A stretch of DNA of 64,000 nt from Mucilaginibacter paludis DSM 18603. Its GTDB lineage: Bacteria; Bacteroidota; Bacteroidia; Sphingobacteriales; Sphingobacteriaceae. The position numbers were made by a program, and so were the translations under genes. Position 1 is the first letter of the stretch. Each line of letters opens with the position of its first letter. This document shows, piece by piece, positions 9,384 to 16,511 of this stretch. Where the stretch lies: the NCBI RefSeq assembly GCF_000166195.2, contig NZ_CM001403.1:8048877-8112876 (forward strand), in the 5' to 3' direction. A model generated the notes under the pieces. That model saw nothing but the letters and a program-made list of their open reading frames with translations, was not told the origin of the DNA and ran no database searches.

Positions 9384-10343
9384 ATGGTAGCAATATTTGT
9401 AAACTTATCGGCTAACAACGGTGTCGCAAAGGGAAAGTGGAATTCGTTAGAACCATTATTACGAGACACGAATTTGTTCAACCCTAAGATTATAACGTAC
9501 ACACCCCCTTTTGATTTAGCCTCTTGTATTGCTGAATTAATTAAGAAAAATAAAACAGCAATATTTATTGCTGCCGGAGGAGACGGGAGTTTAAATTTTC
9601 TTTTGAATGCGTTAATCTCAGTTGACAAAGAAAACATTGAAAAATATACTATCGGCGGTATTGGATTAGGATCAAGCAATGACTTTTTCAAACCTTTCAA
9701 ATTCCTCAATAAAGTTCCCTTAAGAGTCAGTGTTAAAAATAGCCGGAAGCATGATATTGGGCGAGTTAAATTTACTGATGCTTCAGGTGTTTCAAGGGAA
9801 AGATTCTTTCTTAATAATGCCAGTATCGGCTTATTAGCGAACGCCAATCATGCCTTTAACCAAGGAGATCTAATACTCAATTTTTTAAAAAGGAAATATA
9901 TTTTAGCGGCAATTCAATACACAGCGATCAAAACTCTGATCTCTCACCGGCCAATACTCATAACATTGGAATACAACAATGAACAAAGATCTGTGAAAAT
10001 CAATAATCTGAGCGTAGTTAAAAACCCCTATGTATCGGGTGAATACAAATACAATCAAGATATTCAACAAGACGATCGTTTGCTGGGGCTAAATTATATA
10101 CGAGATGCTGATATATTGGACATCTTAAAAATAATGTCAGACATGGAAAAAGAAAGATTTATTCGAAGTGACGGAAAGGGCATGGCAAAGAGAGAGTCTC
10201 ATTTTGTTGAGAGCCTGAAAATAATTCATGAGAACTTTATCCATTTGGAAACGGATGGCGAAGTTATAATGGCGAAAGATATCTCTTTTGATCTTTATTC
10301 ACGTCAAATCAGCGTTTGCGGCCATGGATGGGATGATAAATAA
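9384..10343 (+). CDS. Diacylglycerol/sphingosine-kinase-like lipid kinase
   Basis: A 319-residue protein with the diacylglycerol-kinase catalytic fold. GGDGSLN at about 65-71 is the nucleotide-binding loop, and GLGSSNDF near 97-104 corresponds to the GTGNDFA-type motif of DgkB, YegS and BmrU proteins. These kinases phosphorylate hydroxyls of lipids at the inner membrane. It follows the UbiA gene after 5 bases. With an oxoamine synthase in the same operon, phosphorylation of a sphingoid-like or prenylated lipid alcohol is a reasonable inference. The large antisense frame over its 5' half is treated as a shadow. Confidence 0.85.
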   Translation: MVAIFVNLSANNGVAKGKWNSLEPLLRDTNLFNPKIITYTPPFDLASCIAELIKKNKTAIFIAAGGDGSLNFLLNALISVDKENIEKYTIGGIGLGSSNDFFKPFKFLNKVPLRVSVKNSRKHDIGRVKFTDASGVSRERFFLNNASIGLLANANHAFNQGDLILNFLKRKYILAAIQYTAIKTLISHRPILITLEYNNEQRSVKINNLSVVKNPYVSGEYKYNQDIQQDDRLLGLNYIRDADILDILKIMSDMEKERFIRSDGKGMAKRESHFVESLKIIHENFIHLETDGEVIMAKDISFDLYSRQISVCGHGWDDK

Positions 10344-10344
10344 A

Positions 10345-11550
10345 ATGTCCATGATATGTAGATTGAACTTTATTTTACTTTTTTTTGTCCTTATTCCTAT
10401 CGTCGCTTCGGCAAAAAAACATTTACTGACAGACAAATCATCAGTTAGTATCATGACTTGCGGTAAGACAAGTAAGTATCTTTACGCATTATTTGGACAC
10501 AGTGCAATCCGGGTTAAAGACCCTTTACAGAACCTCGATATAGTCTACAATTACGGAACGTTTGACGATAGTGATCCGCTATTTTATGTCAATTTTATAC
10601 GAGGTAAAATGCTGTATTACTTGTCTTATACAGATTATCGGTCATTTATTTACAGCTATCAATTGGATGGTCAGTCAGTATTAGAACAAACGCTCAACCT
10701 GTCTTGCCAAGAAAAAAACATGATCTATTCCATACTTGAAAAGCAGGTTCATTCACAAAATAAATACTATTATTATGATTTCATCAAAAATAATTGTACC
10801 ACTAAACTTGTAGATATTTTACTCCTGGTTAAAGGGGAGGAATTTTCTAAAGCTCTTAACACTGTCAACCAACAGAAGCGCGGCACTATTCGGAATCTTA
10901 TCAATAATTGCCTGGAAAAGAACAGTTACCCAATATTTGGCATTAACATTTTGCTCGGTAAAGATGCCGATACGCTTTGTACAAGAGGCACTGCTTTATT
11001 TTTACCTGATAGTCTCAAAGGGCGTTTAGAAAACACCATTGTTGACGGACAGAAGATGGTAAATAGAACTGAGATGTTATTACCTCAACAAGAAGACCGG
11101 CTTAGAACCTCCTCGGACTTTAAAACCAGCACGACCTTATTCCTATTATCATTAAGTTTATTTGTATTGGCGATTATGCTAAATCTTCCTTTATTTTGTA
11201 ATAATCAGTGGCTATCGCTTCTAAACCTTATCATTAAGCAGTTTATATGCGTTGTGATCAGTATCGTTGGTGTTGCATTGATTTACATTTCTTTTTTTTC
11301 CAGCATAGGTCTATTAAAATACAATTCCAACCTGCTGTGGTGCCATCCGTTTTATTTGCTTTTGGTGTTTAATATTAGCAGACGTTCTATATCGTGGATT
11401 TTTATAGTAGCCATATTGATATTTACTTTGCTAAACCTAAATAATGACGATTTAACAATGATGGTACCGGTACTGACCTTAATCCTGGCTTTTTTGTTCA
11501 ATTATATGGTAGTTAAACAAAAGAAGTTAAATATGAATTTGCCTAATTAA
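10345..11550 (+). CDS. DUF4105 membrane protein (Lnb acyltransferase-like)
   Basis: About 401 residues from the ATG at 10345, one base after the previous stop; earlier in-frame starts lie inside the kinase gene. There is an N-terminal signal peptide, then a domain with LFGHSAIRV (His near residue 52) and FIKNNCTTKL (Cys near 151), then about five C-terminal membrane helices. This layout matches DUF4105, a family that to my knowledge includes the lipoprotein N-acyltransferase Lnb of Bacteroides. The His/Cys pair is compatible with a thiol acyltransferase or papain-like mechanism. In this cluster it may acylate or deacylate the lipid product rather than lipoproteins. Family call is good; role is inferred. 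Confidence 0.78.
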   Translation: MSMICRLNFILLFFVLIPIVASAKKHLLTDKSSVSIMTCGKTSKYLYALFGHSAIRVKDPLQNLDIVYNYGTFDDSDPLFYVNFIRGKMLYYLSYTDYRSFIYSYQLDGQSVLEQTLNLSCQEKNMIYSILEKQVHSQNKYYYYDFIKNNCTTKLVDILLLVKGEEFSKALNTVNQQKRGTIRNLINNCLEKNSYPIFGINILLGKDADTLCTRGTALFLPDSLKGRLENTIVDGQKMVNRTEMLLPQQEDRLRTSSDFKTSTTLFLLSLSLFVLAIMLNLPLFCNNQWLSLLNLIIKQFICVVISIVGVALIYISFFSSIGLLKYNSNLLWCHPFYLLLVFNISRRSISWIFIVAILIFTLLNLNNDDLTMMVPVLTLILAFLFNYMVVKQKKLNMNLPN

Positions 11551-11672
11551 TGCCTAACCTATTCATACTATGTTTTGAATATTGTACCAGAACAGTAAGC
11601 TCAAAGATTTTCTATTTATTATATAGTGAAGGAGATTTAACTCGATACAATTTATAGCTAACACTTAAAACT

Positions 11673-11783
11673 ATGATAAACATTTTCACTACCCTACGAG
11701 GCTATTTTTCAAAAAGAATCTGGTTTTTACTTGTCATTGGTTTGATTATAGTCTGTATTATAGTTGCAGTTTGTAGAAGGTGA
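11673..11783 (+). CDS. Possible 36-residue single-helix membrane peptide
   Basis: An ATG-started frame of 36 codons lies 122 bases after the DUF4105 gene. It reads as a short basic, aromatic N-terminus, one hydrophobic helix (FLLVIGLIIVCIIVAV) and a short basic tail (CRR). A purine-rich GAAGGAGA stretch lies about 40 bases upstream, too far for a normal ribosome site. Many operons of membrane enzymes end with such small proteins. It could also be chance in AT-rich sequence. Confidence 0.4.
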   Translation: MINIFTTLRGYFSKRIWFLLVIGLIIVCIIVAVCRR

Positions 11784-11864
11784 TTTGAAATAACATGGCA
11801 ATCCATTAGGATTTTAGAATAATTTCTGGTTTCCGAATAAAATTACTGATAAAAGATTTGGGGT

Positions 11865-12018
11865 GCAAAGGTGTCAGAAGCTTACGCTCTACTTACTACC
11901 CTAACCAGACTTATCGTTCATCGGCAATTGTCTTAGGAGTTATTGTTGTGCTGTGACAAACGCTTTTCTATTTGTAACATTCACTGCATTTTTTGTTAAC
12001 GCATATCTCCATGATTAT
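11865..12018 (+). repeat. Direct repeat, right copy (decayed)
   Basis: This is a second, degraded copy of 2568-2723, representing the last ~30 codons of an outer-membrane-like gene plus downstream sequence. It has no upstream part of the gene, so it is a remnant. The remaining parts of 11.55-12.01 kb contain only the small frame at 11673 and AT-rich sequence. Confidence 0.85.
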
Positions 12019-12380
12019 CCTTTCTTGTACGTCATTACCGTATTGTTTGACTTATAGACTGTTGGTGCTAACCCAGCAGAAACATCTGATCTTGCTACAT
12101 AAGGAAGATTGAAGTAATTAATCCATACCCTGTCCCTGTCAGAAAGATAACTTCCCTGGTAAAGATAAGAACCATCTTTCTTGGTATACATAGGCAAATT
12201 GATGTTATTCACGATAGATGTATTTGATGTAAGGGAAGAATAGCCCATAACCGAATTAAAATCATAGGTACCGGTCTGGTAATAATTTGTGGATGGTTTA
12301 TTAAACTGGGCCTGGGCATACCGAATAATTATCCCGACAAGGGGAATTTTTATACTTTTATTGAGATTTACATATCCACC
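12015..12380 (-). pseudogene. C-terminal fragment of an unidentified protein
   Basis: On the minus strand the frame stays open for 121 codons, then meets a stop just before the start of the oxoamine synthase gene on the other strand. No convincing start or ribosome site exists, so this looks like the 3' end of a truncated gene. The composition is protein-like, rich in Tyr, Asn and Ser, and resembles extracellular or outer-membrane proteins. No family recognised. Confidence 0.45.
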
Positions 12381-12382
12381 TT

Positions 12383-13663
12383 ATGACAATAAAACACAAC
12401 ATCGATTTTCAAAAAGCATCCTTTAAAGATTTCGAACGGGTACCGGATTTAAACGCATTTCAGCGGGCTGAGATTTTTAAGGATTTTACGGATTACATGG
12501 AAGTACAGGGACACATGAACTACCGTTTTGTAACGAGCAATGGTTGCGGCCCCGAAATGTGGGTAAGTTCACCTTTTCAGAAAGAGCCTGAAAAATGTGT
12601 CAGCCTGGTTTCCAATGATTATTTAAATTTTACACGGCATCCCAAAGTAAAAGCGGCGGCCATTGCAGGAATAGAAAAATACGGAACCGGGGCCGGGGCC
12701 TCGCCCCTGATCGGCGGCCATCACGAATATCACGTAGCGTTGGAGGATAAACTTTCCGCTTTCTTTCACCGTCCTAAAGAATCATCTATTATTTATACCA
12801 CCGGGTATACGGCTAACAGTTCGACTTTATTGGCGATGCTGAAAGCGGAGGATTGCGCCATTGTAGATATGGCGGTTCATGCCAGTGTATATGAGGGTTT
12901 GTATGAGACGAACGTCAAAAAATTTCCCCATAACAGCCTTGTTCACCTGGAAAGAGCTTTGGCCGAAGCGCAATCAAAATATCTTACGCGCTTAGTGGTG
13001 ATCGATGGGGTCTATTCACAGGACGGCGACCTGGCCAGGATGGATGAAATTTACGACCTGACTAAAAAATATGGTGGTTTTTTAATGGTAGACGATGCTC
13101 ACGGAATCGGGGTTCTTGGTGAAACGGGACGTGGCACGATCGAGTTATTTAATTTGCTGGATAAAGTAGACATCATATCGGGTACTTTAAGCAAAGCATT
13201 CGGCCATATCGGCGGATTTGTGATCGCTAAACCGGAAGTCGCCAATTACCTTAAATTCCAATCCCGGCAGCAGGTATTTTCTTCAACTTCTACTCCTGCA
13301 GCTGCAGGCTTACTGGTGGCCATCGATTTAATCGATGAAGAACCGGAATGGCGCGCTAAACTTGACGACAATATTGCTTATTATAAAAAAGGGTTACTGG
13401 ATATGAAATTGGACATTGGCAGCACAGCCTCCCCTATCATACCTATTAAAGTCGGGGATGCGCATAAAACGGGCGATGTCGCGAGATTACTGTTACAGGC
13501 CGGGGTATATACCAACGCTATCGTTTATCCCGGTGTATCCCGTAAGGATGCCCGGATCAGGACAAGCCTGATGGCAACCCATACCCGTGAACACCTGGAC
13601 ATCGTTTTAAATGCATTTGAATATGTCAATAAAAAGATAAGGATTACGAAGATCAGTAGTTAG
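12383..13663 (+). CDS. Alpha-oxoamine synthase, second paralogue (TetR-paired)
   Basis: A 426-residue PLP-dependent enzyme of the 8-amino-7-oxononanoate synthase fold. SNDYLNF near residue 77, GTGAGASPLIGG near 101-112, DDAHG near 237-241 and GTLSKAFGHIGG with the PLP lysine near 271 are intact. The N-terminus carries a distinctive module (KASFKDFE, GHMNYR, NGCGPE) shared with the gene at 36888 and not with the one at 4303. No biotin or sphingolipid genes adjoin; a TetR regulator follows 105 bases downstream. Members of this fold include CqsA and LqsA, which make alpha-hydroxyketone or aminoketone signals, so a diffusible oxoamine is possible. The substrate is not predictable here. Confidence 0.88.
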   Translation: MTIKHNIDFQKASFKDFERVPDLNAFQRAEIFKDFTDYMEVQGHMNYRFVTSNGCGPEMWVSSPFQKEPEKCVSLVSNDYLNFTRHPKVKAAAIAGIEKYGTGAGASPLIGGHHEYHVALEDKLSAFFHRPKESSIIYTTGYTANSSTLLAMLKAEDCAIVDMAVHASVYEGLYETNVKKFPHNSLVHLERALAEAQSKYLTRLVVIDGVYSQDGDLARMDEIYDLTKKYGGFLMVDDAHGIGVLGETGRGTIELFNLLDKVDIISGTLSKAFGHIGGFVIAKPEVANYLKFQSRQQVFSSTSTPAAAGLLVAIDLIDEEPEWRAKLDDNIAYYKKGLLDMKLDIGSTASPIIPIKVGDAHKTGDVARLLLQAGVYTNAIVYPGVSRKDARIRTSLMATHTREHLDIVLNAFEYVNKKIRITKISS

Positions 13664-13678
13664 TGATGTAATATCACT
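13662..13678. promoter_or_regulatory. Inverted repeat, possible TetR operator
   Basis: AGTGAT and ATCACT arms of six bases flank a 5-base spacer directly at the end of the synthase gene and about 90 bases before the TetR gene. The arms are perfect. Position and symmetry would suit autoregulation by the downstream TetR protein; this is inference. Confidence 0.3.
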
Positions 13679-13768
13679 GCTACAAAGCGCATTCCCTTTG
13701 TCGGTGGGCTGATCCCGATGGCCCCTGTTATTAAAAATGTATAAATTAGTCGGCACGAAAAAAACATA

Positions 13769-14401
13769 ATGACAAAAAAAAGATACCAGGGGCCATCTAA
13801 TGACAAGGATCGCTCTACCCAAAAGCTTATCGAAGCTGTTGGGACAGTTATCAAAACCAAAGGATACACAGGCCTCAGCGCGACCAATATCGCCAAAGAG
13901 GCGGGCTTGAGCAGGCGGCTGATCACCTTTTATTTCGGCACGGTAGACAGTTTGATCGAGACTTACGTCCGCAGCAAGGACTATTGGGTCGCAGCCCCTG
14001 GTAATGCCGGAGATTTGATGAAGGAAAAAAAACAATCAGGGACTAAAGATATTTTGGAAGCTATGCTGATCAACCAGCTTGATTTTTTTTCTACCGAAGA
14101 AGAAATGCAAAAGATCGTTTTATGGCAAATAAGTCAAAGTACCAGGATTATGAAGGAGGTCTGCGAGGAAAGGGAATTGTTGAGTACACATTTTTTTGCA
14201 CTGTCCGATCAGGAATTAAAAGGTAAAGACATTGACCTGCGCGCGGTGTCAGCTTTATTAGTGGCAGGTATTTACTACCTGGTGTTACACGCCAGATCAA
14301 CCGATACCACTTTTTGTGAAATCGACCTTAATAAAACGGAAGGAATGGAAAGGATAAAAAAAGCGATCAGTTTGATATTGAAGAACGCCTATAGCAATTA
14401 A
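13769..14401 (+). CDS. TetR/AcrR-family regulator
   Basis: A 210-residue protein. The N-terminal helix-turn-helix spans about residues 15-60 (LIEAVGTVIKTKGYTGLSA, then NIAKEAGLS and ITFYFG), the TetR signature. The C-terminal ligand domain is all-helical and contains YLVLHARS, a segment almost identical in the TetR at 38186. It follows an oxoamine synthase in both loci, so the pair appears to be a conserved module in which the regulator may sense a product of the synthase. Ligand and targets are unknown. Confidence 0.88.
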   Translation: MTKKRYQGPSNDKDRSTQKLIEAVGTVIKTKGYTGLSATNIAKEAGLSRRLITFYFGTVDSLIETYVRSKDYWVAAPGNAGDLMKEKKQSGTKDILEAMLINQLDFFSTEEEMQKIVLWQISQSTRIMKEVCEERELLSTHFFALSDQELKGKDIDLRAVSALLVAGIYYLVLHARSTDTTFCEIDLNKTEGMERIKKAISLILKNAYSN

Positions 14402-14841
14402 CCGTTCTGACCTTGCAAGACAGTTTTTCGAATAAACTATCTACCTATGAGTATCATCTATTTTAAGCCTCGCGCCCACTTTTGAATTTGCAAAAGATAT
14501 CCTTGATATCGGCAACCCGCTGACTTGGGATCGTGAGCAGTTTTTAAACCATATTTACATTTTCGTCCATCGGCTTGCCCCGGATTCAGGGGAGGCTCGT
14601 TCATCAGAATCTCCATCGAGCAGGAGTAATAATAGTTCTTTTTTGAAAAGACGCGCCCACTTCCACATAGCAAAAATAACAAGTGAGTGCTCAAAAGCCC
14701 GGGTGGAAATAAATGGCAGGAACGGTCAAGTGCTATCCATGTAATTATACATTTAAATAAATGATATACAGAAAGATAAATCAATCTCCCGATCGATCAT
14801 TTGAAATGAAAATAAATTTTTAGCTTTTTCAGTAAGCATCC
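14402..14841. other. Non-coding or decayed stretch
   Basis: No convincing gene. A start-less plus-strand frame (about 14450-14746) has some protein-like segments such as LTWDREQFLNHIY, and could be the relic of a gene once downstream of the TetR. The block CGCGCCCACTT occurs twice, about 190 bases apart. I cannot name either. Confidence 0.35.
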
Positions 14842-15075
14842 TTAAGATTCATTAAAATTCAATAATTCCATCGGCTCAACCTCCAAGGCCTTAGCCAGTT
14901 CAATCAATGTAATGACGGTGATATTGACCTTCCCGCTTTCTATCTTCTGAATATCACTAAAATCAACATTACAACGCAGCGCCATTTTTCGAAAAGTTAG
15001 CTTTTTGGCAAGCCGCAATACTTTAATCCGGCCTCCCAATTGTTTTAGTGTTATCTTATCAGAATCTCTAATCAT
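14842..15075 (-). CDS. XRE-family helix-turn-helix regulator (small)
   Basis: This 77-residue protein is essentially one Cro/C1-type HTH domain: the LGGRIKVLRLAKKLTFRK helix, a recognition region around DFSDIQKIESG, and a closing TLIELAKALEVEPMELL helix. Such one-domain proteins act as local repressors or antitoxin-type regulators. Here FRKMALRCNVDF replaces the more usual SQEELAEKTGLS pattern. It stands alone, reading toward the TetR gene. Targets unknown. Confidence 0.85.
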   Translation of the reverse strand: MIRDSDKITLKQLGGRIKVLRLAKKLTFRKMALRCNVDFSDIQKIESGKVNITVITLIELAKALEVEPMELLNFNES

Positions 15076-15353
15076 TTATCTTATATACTGAGATGATTCT
15101 TATTCACTGTTGAAAAGGTATGTGCAAGTGATGTTTATAACGAAAATAGGCAATATATTCCTGTTTTTGTACGTGCCCCAAGCGTTCGTACATTTTGCTT
15201 ACATATTTTCGAAAATCTTTAAAATCAATAAAAGCCTTTCTATCCTATTTAAATACGCTAATCCTTATCAAGGACTCCAGAATAAAGAGGTCGGTCATTT
15301 TATAGTTTTCAGAATGAGGTTGTGTTTATATATTATCCGCGGTAATCCAACGG

Positions 15354-16511
15354 TCATTTCCGGCTCATTTGGGTTGCTTTTCTCCGCCTGCCCAACCAGA
15401 TCAGGAAGCCCGAGATGGGTAAGAAAGCACAGAATAGGGCAATGAAAGTAGCCAGTATCTTAGTAGGAAGGCCGTAGATACTCCCGGTATGCAAGGCGTA
15501 ATTACTCGTCCGCCATTTCTCGCCCAACTGCTTTTGCGCCTGGGTCTGGGAATAGTATAAACGACCGTTCTGAGAATTGTACAAGTATTCGTCCCATTCA
15601 TCCCAGCCTGAGCCGGTATTGTAACGAACCACGCAGAAAAGCGTCTGCGCGCTGTCTGGTCTGGCCCCCTCTGGTAAACTCAAACCGATACTTTCCCAAT
15701 GCGGCACTCGCTTTACCGCATTTTGGACCAAGCTTTCATAAGTGTAAGCACTTTTAATGGTGGGCTTTACCCTTGGTTCGACAAACATTTTTTTCGGGTC
15801 CGCGCCCAGCAAACGATAAATGCCGCTTTCCCACCAGCTAAAGGTCCACACGAGCCCGGTAGCAGCAAAAAACAAAACAAAGATCCATGTATAAATGCCG
15901 CCGATATTGTGCAGATCATAATTCTTTCGCCGCCAGCGTGTGGTCTTTTTCCAGCGGAACCAAAGCCGTTGTTTTAAAGCCGCTTTATGTTTAGGCCACC
16001 ACAGCGCAATACCGGTCAGGGCCATAACAAACAGGATCAGCGTCGCCGTACCAACTATATAATGGCCGACCTCGTATTTCAGCTGCAACGAAGTGTGCAG
16101 GGCATACATGACCCAGATCAGTTCGCGCCGGTTGTCGACAATGCCCAGCACTTTACCGGTATAGCGGTCCACATAAACCTGTTCATTAACTAAATAAGCC
16201 GATTGATAATACCAGGACGGGTGCGGGTTGAGTTTGACTACGTCAAATACGACCGACTTACGCGGATCACGTTCCCGCGCTACGTAGGTAATGTCCCGGC
16301 CAGGTTCTACCCGTTTAGCACTCCTGATCAAAATATCCACGGGCAGCTCCTGCCGTCCGATTGCCGATACATAGACCAGATCGCGGTGCAGCCAGTTCGT
16401 CAATTCCGTCTGCCAGACAAATACAGCTGCGCCAAATAAACTAATAAAAACCACCAGCCCGGACGCGAGGCCGAGCCAGAGGTGTAATTTGCCGGCTATC
16501 TTTTTAACCAT
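15354..16511 (-). CDS. PepSY-associated transmembrane protein (siderophore/iron reductase-like)
   Basis: A 385-residue protein of the PepSY_TM family. An N-terminal helix (LWLGLASGLVVFISLFG), a periplasmic PepSY portion with a DRYTGKVLG segment, two central helices and a C-terminal helix followed by a basic tail are visible. Members work with siderophore receptors, probably reducing or releasing iron. The ATG overlaps the stop of the receptor gene by one base (TAATG), so both are made from one transcript. Regulation by iron through the palindrome at 19005 is inferred. Confidence 0.88.
   Translation of the reverse strand: MVKKIAGKLHLWLGLASGLVVFISLFGAAVFVWQTELTNWLHRDLVYVSAIGRQELPVDILIRSAKRVEPGRDITYVARERDPRKSVVFDVVKLNPHPSWYYQSAYLVNEQVYVDRYTGKVLGIVDNRRELIWVMYALHTSLQLKYEVGHYIVGTATLILFVMALTGIALWWPKHKAALKQRLWFRWKKTTRWRRKNYDLHNIGGIYTWIFVLFFAATGLVWTFSWWESGIYRLLGADPKKMFVEPRVKPTIKSAYTYESLVQNAVKRVPHWESIGLSLPEGARPDSAQTLFCVVRYNTGSGWDEWDEYLYNSQNGRLYYSQTQAQKQLGEKWRTSNYALHTGSIYGLPTKILATFIALFCAFLPISGFLIWLGRRRKATQMSRK

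Noticed and set aside
9344..9847. Minus-strand frame of 167 codons over the lipid kinase
   Set aside because: It is antisense to the well-supported GGDGSLN kinase and has no recognised motif or ribosome site.
14458..14784. Minus-strand frame of 108 codons
   Set aside because: Low-complexity composition and no neighbours; the plus strand of the same stretch looks at least as protein-like, so this is treated as non-coding or decayed.
15110..15445. Plus-strand frame of 111 codons
   Set aside because: It overlaps the 3' end of the PepSY gene on the other strand, starts in an AT-rich leader and has no protein family features.
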